A DNA stretch of 7,679 nucleotides from an uncultured Bacillota bacterium (GTDB taxonomy: Bacteria; Bacillota; Clostridia; Peptostreptococcales; Anaerovoracaceae): contig CABQMM010000056.1 in NCBI GenBank assembly GCA_902465215.1, forward strand, positions 1 through 7,679, given 5' to 3'. Position 1 is the stretch's first letter, and each line of letters starts with the position of its first letter. This document shows, piece by piece, positions 1-6,840 of the stretch. The position numbers and the translations under genes are program-made. The notes under the pieces were generated by a model. It searched no databases. It saw only the letters and a list, made by a program, of their open reading frames with translations, and was not told the DNA's origin.

Positions 1-385
1 GGTGTTTTGCCAATGCCTGCAGTGCCATCGCCGTGATGTCGACGTCACCCTTACTGCCCCGGATAAGCGCAAACGAGCCGTCAGCATTTTGTGCTTTGAC
101 GATGTACCGGACAAGATCCGCTTTGCTGTACCTTGCGTCCTGCGGCACCGTCTCCGGTACACTGTCCAGTGCGATCAGCGACCAGATCGGCGCGTTCAGT
201 CCTTGTGCGTAAAGATTCTTGACCGTTCCGTCATTCAATCGAACATGGAAATTATAGATCTTTTCCAACAAGTTGATCTTCGTCTTATTGTAGACAAGCG
301 AGGACGGATCGCCGCCCGCCGCCTGAATGGCCAGCACCCATTTTGCATAGTCGGTGACAAGTTCATACTGCGTGCCGCTGTTTGC
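1..385 (-). pseudogene. Alpha/alpha-toroid (prenyltransferase/terpene-cyclase-like) domain, frameshifted continuation of the large surface protein, runs off the left edge
   Basis: After the stop at 363-365, the minus strand in the frame shifted by one base stays open from 385 to the window edge, about 128 codons. It reads ANSGTQYELVTDYAKWVLAI and onward through GLNAPIWSLIALDS, DLVRYIVKAQNADGSFALI and GDVDITAMALQALAKH. The pattern (YAKWVLAI, a GxNxPIWxLIALDS helix, an AQNADGSF turn, DxDITAMALQALA) is the repeat signature of bacterial surface proteins with a prenyltransferase/squalene-oxidase-like toroid, the fold that forms the N-terminal barrel of transcobalamin and intrinsic factor. It directly continues the upstream protein, whose last residues (from about 1227) already look like the first toroid helices. 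This frame has its own stop at 407-409 and an ATG at 406-404, but no good ribosome binding site precedes it, so independent translation is unlikely. The domain is incomplete here; the rest lies outside the window. Confidence 0.8.
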
Positions 386-3300
386 CGATTTCCTGTACCA
401 GTTCATTCAGCGTTCCGGATTGCCAGTTTCCGCGCGCCTGTCTGTCCAAGGCGATGCCGTTCCAAGGCGTCTTGCCGGTAAGCCGGTCTGCTCTTGTATT
501 GGCAAGGTCAAGCGCGTCCGACATGGCGATTTGAATATCGCCGATTTCAGTCGCTATGGTGAGGGTAATTGCCTGCGATGCTTTCGTTTCTTCGCCCTTG
601 GCATAAATCTGATACGTTCCTTTTTCCGCAAAGCTTACCATTGCCTGCCCGTTCTCGTCAGTCACAATTCCACTCAGTTCTTCATCGTTTGCTGCGTTGT
701 AAAACTGAATGTCCGGCATTGCGTTTCCTTGCAGATCCGTTACCGTCAGAAGCACCCCTTGATTCGGTATGCTGCGGGAAGCGGCTGCTTTCAGCCGGAT
801 TTCCGGCTTGATATTCCCTTTGCCGACTCTGACCGTAATGACATTGGACTGTGCATAAACTCCTTTTTTATAGCAATAGATTTCATAAACGCCGTCCTTA
901 TCGAAGGTCATCTGCAAAAGTCCGTCATCGTCGGTCATTGCGGTTTCTTTCGCGCCGCTTTCTGTGTAGTTGTAGTAGCGTCTGCCGTCCACATAGAGAA
1001 AGGCCATGTCTGCATCGTTATAACTACTACCTACCTCGCTATGGAAGGTCAGCGTTGTTCCCGGATCAATTTCGATTTCTGCCTGCTGTCCGTATTCCCT
1101 GGTCGTCAAGCGAGTCGGGCTGCCCGGATTTTCACCTCCCATCTGCCAGCTGGTGACATAGAAAATATTGATTTTGTCACCGTCACTTATAGCATAGTCC
1201 GACATGCCAAGATTCGGCAAATTGCCGTTGACGCGGTACATCCAGCCGGACATATTCCCACCGTCAAACTCGCGCAGGCCGCCTGCCATGGCCAGATATA
1301 CCTTGCCGCCCAAACCTGCCTGTACATCCAGGTTTTTTGGAATGGTGTAAGTTTTTCCATCACGATATGTAAACGGTTCTTTGGTTTCCAGATCCACACC
1401 GTTATCCAGCAGCATCCTGATCAAAGCATGAAGCACCGTTGGGTAAGCAAACCCTGTGCCTTCTTCCTTGTTATATGCGCCGTATACACGTGCAGCTTGT
1501 TTCGGTATTGTATCCGATCCTGTCCCTTTATAATAGGTCAGATATGGATGGATATCCAGCTGGTTATCGACGGTGACTTTACCGCTCCACAACACTTTTT
1601 TCGCACCATAAGATCCACTGATACTAACCCTGACGGTGCGCGCATTGTATTGGTTTGTGGAAACCGCTGTTTCGCCCAGGGCTGTTCCCTCGTAATAGAA
1701 TGCGCCTTCTGTGCCAAGGTAAAATATTCCTTTGTCCCTTGTCTGCTGAATCCCGGTCAGGGTGTTTGCGGCATCTCCGCTGCTGTCGATATTCTGTCTG
1801 ACCCAGTTTTCTCCATCATCTTTGCTTTTCCAAAGGCTTCCAAGATAAATGCAGTACATCTCACTGCCTGTAACGAGAATACCGGTTGGAAGCTCTTTCA
1901 GCGCAGTCGGTGTGCTGTATTCTTTCCAGTTAGTGCCGTCAAGGTGAAGTAATTTTGCCGTATCTGTTCCTGTCTGTGCGGAAATCCAAAGATCATGTTC
2001 AGATTCTGCTGCAATCACCTTTGCCGGATATCCAGTACTTCCCCGAAGTTCCGTCCATACGCTTCCGTTATATTGGTACAGACTGCCGTTATACTTCGTA
2101 GCATAGATTTTCCCGTCGTCTCCCTGAAGAAGGGAATAGCAATTAGAATCCGCACCGATTTTTTCTTCTTGCCAATTTATCGCCTTGACTTCTAAATTCT
2201 GTTCACCGACGTACAAATTGCCTCCCTTAGTTCCGCTATTCGTGGTTCCTACAATCTTGTCACCAACAAAAATGGCCTGCGCAAGAGAGTTCGCCCCCAA
2301 ATCTTTGTAATTGCTGTCTTGTTCTTTTTCCCATTTCTTTCCGTTGAAGCGATAGATTGCGCCTCCCGAATCAACGCCTTTTAAGGTTGCTAAATCAATT
2401 TTGCCGTCTGCAGCATAACCGCCGGTCAAATCAAGCAGTGATTTTTCTCCCTTTGCTTCTAATGGTTCCCATATGCCGTTTCCCGCATAGTAAAGCGGTA
2501 TGCTGCCGCTTGTCACATACTGCGTATTGTTCTCATCCGTCAGAACATATACATGGTCGACCTTCGCACCGACGAAACCCGGACCTTCTTTTTGCCGAAG
2601 CGGCGTTTCCATGAACTGCAGTTGCTTTTTCTCTGCGTCAGCAACCTTGATGTCAATGACCTTACGCGCCACAACCTTACTGCCTTGCGAAACTTCAACT
2701 ACAAGGTGCTTTGCATCTGCGCGCGGCCGATATTTTTCAAGAATGATGCCTGCATAGTTCTGACCCGTATCGTCATGAGAGGTAAGCATTCGCTCGTCTT
2801 CATACACGCTGGTATTAAATCGCTTGATTGCGCCTCGTTGTACCTGCCAGTTTAAAAAGATCGCATAGGTCTCACCTTCTGTCAGCTTATCAAAAGCAAC
2901 CTTGGACAATTTGCCTGATGCCTGAATACCGGTGTAAAGGTTTATATCCTCTACCTTAACTTCTTCGTAATATGCCTGACCAAAGCGTTCCTTATCGAAC
3001 ACGAGCTGTGCTTTGTTGTCATTTAACCCTACTTTTGTTTTATCTTCGTACTCAACATAGGCGAAACATTGCCCGTCCGGTGTATCGAAGGTAATATCCC
3101 ATCTCGCGCCATAGTCTGCTTCTAAGATGTATTTTGCTGGCGAACTATCTTTCACTTTATAGTCATCCGGATTTGGTCGGTAATTCTTATTTTGATATAA
3201 TCCGTTTTCGTCATAATATCCATCTAAACTGTGAATCGAGGCGATGATCATTTCGCCTGCACCTTCGTCGGCACCTACGCATGTCACCACAATGCTGTAT

Positions 3301-4220
3301 TTCCCGTAAATAAAGCTTTCACTTTTCGATGTGTCCTCTTGGTTATTTACTAAAACTTTCAGTTCTGTTTTTCCATCATTCGGATTGCCTTTCGACTGCG
3401 GCGTTATCGCAAGTTCAACTTCCGCTTTCTCCCCTGGGTCGATGCTTTCTGCATAGGTCAATTCCGTCATTTTCGAACCGTCTGCCTGCAGTTTGACCTT
3501 AAAGCCGGAAACGCTCTCTGTTCCGTTGTTTTTCAGCGTCGCTATCACAGTGTTCTCCTCACCAATCCGGAGCGGTTTTGCAGCATCTTTCAAGGCAATA
3601 CTTTCAACCGATACCTCGACCGTTTCCTGTTCCTGACTTTCGCCGCCAAACTGAATCAGCAGACCATACTCTGCGGTGTAGTCCTCAGAACCATTTCGAT
3701 AGTCTCTTATACTTGTTCTATTGAAGTTAACATACGCGTGCGTTATTCCATCGCCGCTTTGCATTTGGCATATGTCGATAAAACTCTCTCCTCCATCTCC
3801 CCCTGCTTCTGTCGCGTTATGGGGTATGGTAGAGAAGTTCTCTGGAAATTTACTGCTTACTATCTCACACTGGTTTTGTTCTTCTTTTTTTTCACAGCTT
3901 ATCCCACTTATCCAATCAAAATCTAGGTCTGTTGCAGACTGTATTCCTTCCGGCAAGAAAAAGGTCAGCTTAGCCGTATCTTGCGGTACAATCACCTTAT
4001 ATACGCCTTTTCTGATGTCAGAAGTATATCCACTCGAAAAATATGTATACTTTCCTTTAATTTCTGTTTCTACCACCGAACATTTTTCACCATCTGCAAA
4101 AACTTGGATTGGTGCTGTTTCCTGACTTTCACTGCCTGTATCAGCAAACGCAGAAAGGGGCATCATCGTAAAAATCAACATAAAAGAGAGCAGCAAAACC
4201 AAGAATTGTTTTTTCTTCAT
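363..4220 (-). CDS. Large secreted multidomain surface protein with CARDB-like, beta-propeller, DUF4430 and Ig-like domains; frameshifted near its toroid domain
   Basis: This 1285-residue protein starts MKKKQFLVLLLSFMLIF with a Sec signal peptide, likely cut after AFA at residue 26. Visible regions in order: an unassigned beta-rich region (27-200); a CARDB-like domain (about 203-300, with NTVIATLKNNGTESVSGFKV and DPGEKAEVEL); an unassigned stretch (301-540); propeller-type repeats (about 610-845, such as GAIYRFNGKKW, GSLYQYNGSVW and SLWKSKDDGENW); a DUF4430 domain (about 860-1030, hallmark SGWMYRVNG at 991-999 followed by LPNLGMSDY and DGDKI); two Ig-like domains (about 1045-1132 and 1138-1223); then the first toroid helices. 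DUF4430 is related to the C-terminal domain of transcobalamin and intrinsic factor. The frame leaves the family pattern after Ile1278 (codon 389-387), where one extra base moves the toroid into another frame and adds a seven-residue tail, GKQRHAV. The gene follows the propeller gene by 66 bp on the same strand, so the two are probably one operon. A purine-rich AAGGAAG precedes the ATG. No LPXTG or SLH anchor is visible, but the true C-terminus is outside the window. Confidence 0.85.
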   Translation of the reverse strand: MKKKQFLVLLLSFMLIFTMMPLSAFADTGSESQETAPIQVFADGEKCSVVETEIKGKYTYFSSGYTSDIRKGVYKVIVPQDTAKLTFFLPEGIQSATDLDFDWISGISCEKKEEQNQCEIVSSKFPENFSTIPHNATEAGGDGGESFIDICQMQSGDGITHAYVNFNRTSIRDYRNGSEDYTAEYGLLIQFGGESQEQETVEVSVESIALKDAAKPLRIGEENTVIATLKNNGTESVSGFKVKLQADGSKMTELTYAESIDPGEKAEVELAITPQSKGNPNDGKTELKVLVNNQEDTSKSESFIYGKYSIVVTCVGADEGAGEMIIASIHSLDGYYDENGLYQNKNYRPNPDDYKVKDSSPAKYILEADYGARWDITFDTPDGQCFAYVEYEDKTKVGLNDNKAQLVFDKERFGQAYYEEVKVEDINLYTGIQASGKLSKVAFDKLTEGETYAIFLNWQVQRGAIKRFNTSVYEDERMLTSHDDTGQNYAGIILEKYRPRADAKHLVVEVSQGSKVVARKVIDIKVADAEKKQLQFMETPLRQKEGPGFVGAKVDHVYVLTDENNTQYVTSGSIPLYYAGNGIWEPLEAKGEKSLLDLTGGYAADGKIDLATLKGVDSGGAIYRFNGKKWEKEQDSNYKDLGANSLAQAIFVGDKIVGTTNSGTKGGNLYVGEQNLEVKAINWQEEKIGADSNCYSLLQGDDGKIYATKYNGSLYQYNGSVWTELRGSTGYPAKVIAAESEHDLWISAQTGTDTAKLLHLDGTNWKEYSTPTALKELPTGILVTGSEMYCIYLGSLWKSKDDGENWVRQNIDSSGDAANTLTGIQQTRDKGIFYLGTEGAFYYEGTALGETAVSTNQYNARTVRVSISGSYGAKKVLWSGKVTVDNQLDIHPYLTYYKGTGSDTIPKQAARVYGAYNKEEGTGFAYPTVLHALIRMLLDNGVDLETKEPFTYRDGKTYTIPKNLDVQAGLGGKVYLAMAGGLREFDGGNMSGWMYRVNGNLPNLGMSDYAISDGDKINIFYVTSWQMGGENPGSPTRLTTREYGQQAEIEIDPGTTLTFHSEVGSSYNDADMAFLYVDGRRYYNYTESGAKETAMTDDDGLLQMTFDKDGVYEIYCYKKGVYAQSNVITVRVGKGNIKPEIRLKAAASRSIPNQGVLLTVTDLQGNAMPDIQFYNAANDEELSGIVTDENGQAMVSFAEKGTYQIYAKGEETKASQAITLTIATEIGDIQIAMSDALDLANTRADRLTGKTPWNGIALDRQARGNWQSGTLNELVQEIGKQRHAV
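386..386 (-). other. Single-base frameshift inside the surface protein gene
   Basis: Upstream of this point the protein reads LNELVQEI in one frame. Downstream the toroid domain reads ANSGTQYELVTDYAKW in the frame reached by skipping one base. The downstream frame is closed by a stop at 407-409 and the upstream frame ends at 363-365, so the shift must lie between about 406 and 366. Removing one of the two C bases at 385-386 (plus strand) joins the two parts cleanly. There is no homopolymer run and no recognisable slippery heptamer, so a recent mutation or a sequence error is more likely than programmed frameshifting. Confidence 0.75.
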
Positions 4221-4242
4221 TGTTTCTTCCTTTCCATGATTA

Positions 4243-4268
4243 GAAAGAGGGACTTTCGCCCCTCTTTC
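4243..4268 (-). other. Intercistronic stem-loop between the two exported-protein genes
   Basis: The arms GAAAGAGGG (4243-4251) and CCCTCTTTC (4260-4268) pair perfectly over 9 bp around an 8-nt loop, within the 66-bp gap between the propeller gene and the large surface protein gene. On the minus strand it is followed by TAATCATGG rather than a T-run, so it is not a canonical terminator. It could stabilise or process the dicistronic mRNA, or cause partial termination that lowers expression of the second gene. It ends about 22 nt before the second start codon, leaving the AAGGAAG binding site free. Confidence 0.6.
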
Positions 4269-4286
4269 ATGACTGAATCTTATTGA

Positions 4287-6116
4287 TTATTGTGCTACAT
4301 AAACGCTTACCGTATATTTGTACTCTGCGTCCGCAACTCCGTCATTGCCGTAAACGAGATAACCGTTTGCTGCTGCAAAGCCCTGCAGGGTATATCCGGC
4401 TTCACCAATTTCTGCTCCGGATGTTTCTGTGTCAAAATGCTTACAATAGCCCTTTCCTACTGCACTGTTGACGGTATAATATGCATAGACCTCATTTTCG
4501 TCCGTTTCATAAATCAATAAGGATGACTGTACCGGTCCTCCGGATGTGTAAGCGCCGTCAACAGCTTCCCCTGTTAAGGCATCAAGCGCATAAAGCTTGC
4601 CCAAATCGGATCCAAATTCACCTACTGATACATATACAACTCCGTCAGAAACGGTCGGCGTTGCATTAGACGGCAAAGATAAGTATTGCGACCAAACCGG
4701 AGTCAATTGCTTGCTGCTGTTTATCTCATACTTGTAAGCAATTCCACTCTTTGTTGAGAAATAAATACCGCCGTTGTCATAACAAATTGACGAGCGAATC
4801 TTCTCACCCACATTTACGGTGCTCTTAAGAGCCAGCGTGTCAGCATCGAACAGATACAGCTTCCCATTGTCACTGCCAAAGATAAGATATGTTGTCCTTC
4901 CTGCTTTATATGTCGCTGCACCTGCCAAGTAAAATCCGTCATCGGTACAATTTGTATTGAACGTCGACAACTGATTGGAATTGACATTCAGCTTGAAATA
5001 CTTCGCATAGTTATTGCCGTTCGCATCGCCTCTAATCCAATTGCCAAAGAATAAATTGCCGTTGATATACACCATCGGGGTGTTGAGCTGTCCGCCTCTG
5101 CCGCCATCAATGGTACCGCTGTATGCGTGGTAGTCAATCATGGTTTCTGCACTTGGCTTCTCAGCACTACTGATGTTTTCAATCTTTTTCACGAACATGT
5201 TGTTTTTGTAGACTTCTGCTTTCTTTAAGATGACCTCATTTTTGACAACGCCGTCGAAACTAAACTCCAGTTTTAAGCGATAGTTCTTAGCACCCGCCAT
5301 GCCTGCCTGTTGCAGCTGTCTGGTGCAGTTGACGCTGTACTCTTTAACCTTGCCAAGCGAAATCTGATCTTCCGTCAATGCACCAATCTGAATCCAATTC
5401 TCTTCTGTATCTGCTTTAATGGACATCGTAACCTGCATTCCCTGCATTTCTGCGGATGCATCTGTACCGAATTGGATTGCAAAGTCTGCCCAGATATCTT
5501 CTACGCTTACATCAATCTCTTTCGTCGGAAGTTCACTGATCATCTCTGCAGATCCACCGTACGGCTTATATGTAGTGAAATGAAGTCCGGTATAATTCTT
5601 TTCATCATATTCAGGTATTAAATTTTGCGGTGTAATCGTCCATCCGCCTTTATATGACATATAGGCGTTCGGCAGGATTTGATAATCGTAGGATACCGGT
5701 AGATACCATGTATCATTCACAATGGTACCGGTTCCGAGCTGCGCTGTCGGAATGTTTGTCAGCGGCACGCCGTTTTCCCAACCGGCTGCAATGTTTTTCT
5801 CATTGCAATCCACCTTAAATGCCTTTGCACCTTCGTTGGAATCGGTCACAACATACGCATAGGTCTTGCCGTTCTCCGTTGTCATCAGCGGCTGGCAATC
5901 CACGCCCGACCAACCGGTCGTTTTCGTTGCGTCCAGAAGCTGTACCGCTTTCCATGTTGGTGCGGTCGAGAAGTTTCCGGTTATCACACCGTTGTTTTGA
6001 TTGTTCCCCTGGAAGCTTGTCCAGCTTGTCGTATCCGCAAACGCACTTGTGCTCATGGCAAAGACCATAATCAGCGCAAGGACTAGGACAAGGCTTTTCC
6101 GCATTCGCTTCTTCAT
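4287..6116 (-). CDS. Exported PQQ-like beta-propeller protein
   Basis: This is a 609-residue protein starting MKKRMRKSLVLVLALIMVFA. The start at 6116 is chosen because AAGGAGG (6130-6124) lies 7 nt upstream and the signal peptide then begins at its charged end; an in-frame ATG at 6149 would add 11 residues and has no such site. The signal peptide is probably cut after AFA (27/28). The mature protein opens with TSFQGNNQNNGV, the usual start of PQQ-repeat propellers. Further blade-like strands are GKTYAYVV (83-90), GGQLNTPMVYINGNLFFGNW (341-360), YLIFGSDNGKLYLFDADT (410-427), GIYFSTKSGIAYKYEI (450-465), DGVVYVSVGEFGSDLGKLYA (491-510) and AANGYLVYGNDG (582-593). Residues about 170-315 do not look like blades and may be an inserted beta-sandwich. 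There is no lipobox, LPXTG or SLH motif. It heads the operon with the DUF4430/toroid protein. No enzyme residues are visible, so a ligand-binding or scaffold role is more likely than catalysis. Beta-propeller corrinoid binders exist in Bacteroides (BtuG), but homology to BtuG is not shown here. Confidence 0.85.
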   Translation of the reverse strand: MKKRMRKSLVLVLALIMVFAMSTSAFADTTSWTSFQGNNQNNGVITGNFSTAPTWKAVQLLDATKTTGWSGVDCQPLMTTENGKTYAYVVTDSNEGAKAFKVDCNEKNIAAGWENGVPLTNIPTAQLGTGTIVNDTWYLPVSYDYQILPNAYMSYKGGWTITPQNLIPEYDEKNYTGLHFTTYKPYGGSAEMISELPTKEIDVSVEDIWADFAIQFGTDASAEMQGMQVTMSIKADTEENWIQIGALTEDQISLGKVKEYSVNCTRQLQQAGMAGAKNYRLKLEFSFDGVVKNEVILKKAEVYKNNMFVKKIENISSAEKPSAETMIDYHAYSGTIDGGRGGQLNTPMVYINGNLFFGNWIRGDANGNNYAKYFKLNVNSNQLSTFNTNCTDDGFYLAGAATYKAGRTTYLIFGSDNGKLYLFDADTLALKSTVNVGEKIRSSICYDNGGIYFSTKSGIAYKYEINSSKQLTPVWSQYLSLPSNATPTVSDGVVYVSVGEFGSDLGKLYALDALTGEAVDGAYTSGGPVQSSLLIYETDENEVYAYYTVNSAVGKGYCKHFDTETSGAEIGEAGYTLQGFAAANGYLVYGNDGVADAEYKYTVSVYVAQ

Positions 6117-6123
6117 TTTGCTA

Positions 6124-6130
6124 CCTCCTT
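6124..6130 (-). promoter_or_regulatory. Ribosome binding site of the propeller gene
   Basis: AAGGAGG stands 7 nt before the ATG at 6116. It is a near-perfect anti-Shine-Dalgarno match and decides the start in favour of 6116 over the in-frame ATG at 6149. Confidence 0.85.
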
Positions 6131-6143
6131 GAACATTTTCGCC

Positions 6144-6189
6144 TCGCATTTCTCCGTCCTTATGGCAGTCTAAGCACCTCGAAATGCGA
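6144..6189 (-). other. Strong 9-bp stem-loop just upstream of the propeller gene's ribosome binding site
   Basis: The arms TCGCATTTC (minus strand 6189-6181) and GAAATGCGA (6152-6144) pair perfectly around a 28-nt loop that includes CTTAGACTGCCATAAG, able to form a short inner stem (CTTA/TAAG). The base of the stem is 13 nt from the AAGGAGG. No T-run follows, so it is not a terminator. The placement fits an mRNA 5' stabiliser, a translational control element, or part of an unassigned structured RNA. The loop contains AGACTGCC, the same 8 bases as the 5' arm of the terminator at 6416-6409. Confidence 0.55.
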
Positions 6190-6340
6190 TTTTTTCTTTT
6201 GTTGAATTAATTTCCTTTCCGGCGACTGCCCGCCGTATCTACAAAGCGGTATCGCTATGTATTCTTTTTCTTTTGTGTTTTCCTGCATCGTTTCGTTTTG
6301 CCTCTGCATTACTTCACACTTCTATGTATTGTTTCCCAAA

Positions 6341-6369
6341 GGGCGATGCTTTCCTTCGCAGCATCGCCC
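6341..6369 (-). other. Second leader hairpin, just downstream of the attenuator
   Basis: GGGCGATGC (minus strand 6369-6361) and GCATCGCCC (6349-6341) pair perfectly over 9 GC-rich base pairs with an 11-nt loop. Only TTT follows before GGG, so it is a poor intrinsic terminator on the minus strand, and the plus strand also lacks a T-run. It lies about 20 nt after the T-run of the true terminator and may be a backup pause site or an mRNA stabiliser for read-through transcripts. Confidence 0.5.
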
Positions 6370-6389
6370 TGAAAGGATGAAAAGACTAC

Positions 6390-6416
6390 AAAAAAGACTG
6401 CCTCTTTTGGCAGTCT
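6390..6416 (-). terminator. Intrinsic terminator within the leader (attenuator)
   Basis: The minus strand has AGACTGCC (6416-6409), the loop AAAAGA, GGCAGTCT (6402-6395) and a run of six T. This is a perfect 8-bp stem with a U-tract. It lies inside the leader, about 275 bp before the propeller start codon and after the structured RNA, the normal arrangement of a transcription attenuator. No plus-strand gene ends here that could use it. Confidence 0.85.
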
Positions 6417-6583
6417 CTCTAAAATTCAAATCATCAATGCTTCTGTATCTATGAGTATGTGAGTAGTTCTTTATGCTTGCGGTCTATACAGTCTGAAAAG
6501 TGCCGTTTGGCAAGCACCGCAGCCGCTGTAGCTGTCATGCTCTATACGCCGTTCTTACCTTTTCATCATTGATGTGAAATTCT

Positions 6584-6595
6584 ACTGCCAAGAGA
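6584..6595 (-). promoter_or_regulatory. Candidate antiterminator strand
   Basis: On the minus strand TTGGCAGT within this segment is exactly complementary to ACTGCCAA in the 5' half of the terminator (6414-6407). The preceding CTC can also pair with GAG just beyond, across a two-A bulge. Pairing would sequester the terminator's 5' arm and allow read-through. It sits about 12 nt after the end of the aptamer-like structure, so aptamer folding could plausibly control its availability. A TTGCCAA (6513-6507) between it and the terminator could compete for the same strand. Confidence 0.45.
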
Positions 6596-6606
6596 TTTTT
6601 CCATCT

Positions 6607-6699
6607 GAGCAGTAACTCGTCTCCCGAACTTGTCCTGTCATGCAGGCATTACGGTTGCTGGCACAGTCGGCTTTTCAGCCTATTCCGTTAGTTACTCTC
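6607..6699 (-). ncRNA. Putative cobalamin-type riboswitch aptamer (short variant)
   Basis: On the minus strand a closing stem is formed by AGTAACT (6696-6690) and AGTTACT (6617-6611), extendable by GAG/CTC across a one-base bulge. Inside are, in order, CGGAAT, a GGCTGAAAAGCC hairpin (6680-6669), GACTGTGCCAGCAACCGTAA (6668-6649), a small CCTG/CAGG hairpin, and AAGTTCGGGAGACGAG (6630-6615). This order parallels the cobalamin riboswitch core as I remember it: GGGAA, a GGTGaAA..CC hairpin, CTGnCCCGCaACtGTAA, then the B12 box AGTCnGGAGACC. The long peripheral helices between the core and the B12 box are missing, and several positions differ, so this would be a compact or divergent variant. A terminator follows about 190 nt downstream, and the regulated genes carry transcobalamin-like folds, which supports the assignment. 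Another ligand class cannot be excluded. Confidence 0.6.
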
Positions 6700-6721
6700 G
6701 TTTTATCCAATATATTCGAAT

Positions 6722-6751
6722 GCGATGAACTTCAGTGATTCATCTCATCGC
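6722..6751 (-). other. Hairpin at the 5' end of the leader, between the switch and the aptamer
   Basis: GCGATGA (minus strand 6751-6745) pairs with TCATCGC (6728-6722) over 7 bp. An alternative 6-bp stem, GATGAA with TTCATC, uses the same 3' arm with a 9-nt loop. No T-run follows. It would be among the first structures made after transcription leaves the invertible segment; its function is unknown. Confidence 0.4.
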
Positions 6752-6766
6752 TTTCTTCCGACAGGT

Positions 6767-6792
6767 TTACCAAAAAGTACACCTTTTGGTAA
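6767..6792 (+). repeat. Left recombination site (hix-like inverted repeat)
   Basis: This 26-bp site has two 12-bp arms around a central dinucleotide AC (6779-6780). The left arm is TTACCAAAAAGT and the right arm, read inverted, is TTACCAAAAGGT, an 11 of 12 match. The length and the TTAnCAAAAA arm resemble the hix sites of the Hin invertase (half-site TTATCAAAAACC). Its partner at 6934-6959 is inverted and identical over the 22 bp 6771-6792. The adjacent serine recombinase is the expected enzyme. Confidence 0.85.
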
Positions 6793-6840
6793 GTCAGCAA
6801 AAGAATATTTTACATAGTCTTCTGCCTTTCGGATGCCTAT

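Noticed and set aside
1187..1399. A short minus-strand frame inside the DUF4430 region
   Set aside because: It lies wholly within the real gene in another frame, has no ribosome binding site and no recognisable domain.
354..1952. A long plus-strand open frame of 532 codons opposite the large surface protein gene
   Set aside because: The minus strand here encodes a clear signal-peptide protein with recognisable domains. The plus frame is Cys/Phe/Arg-rich with no family pattern, a typical antisense shadow.
6117..6149. Upstream ATG at 6149 as the propeller gene start
   Set aside because: It would put MRGENVQGGSK before the signal peptide and would translate through the AAGGAGG that serves the ATG at 6116.
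6341..6369. The GGGCGATGC hairpin as a fluoride riboswitch or a second terminator
   Set aside because: It resembles only the first bases of a fluoride aptamer and lacks the rest, and the T-run is just three bases before GGG.
6607..6699. The leader RNA as a SAM-I (S-box) riboswitch because of GCAACC and GGGAGACGAG
   Set aside because: The S-box core (AGAGaGGTGGAGGGA and GGTGCTAAtTCC) is absent, while the cobalamin-type order of elements is present.
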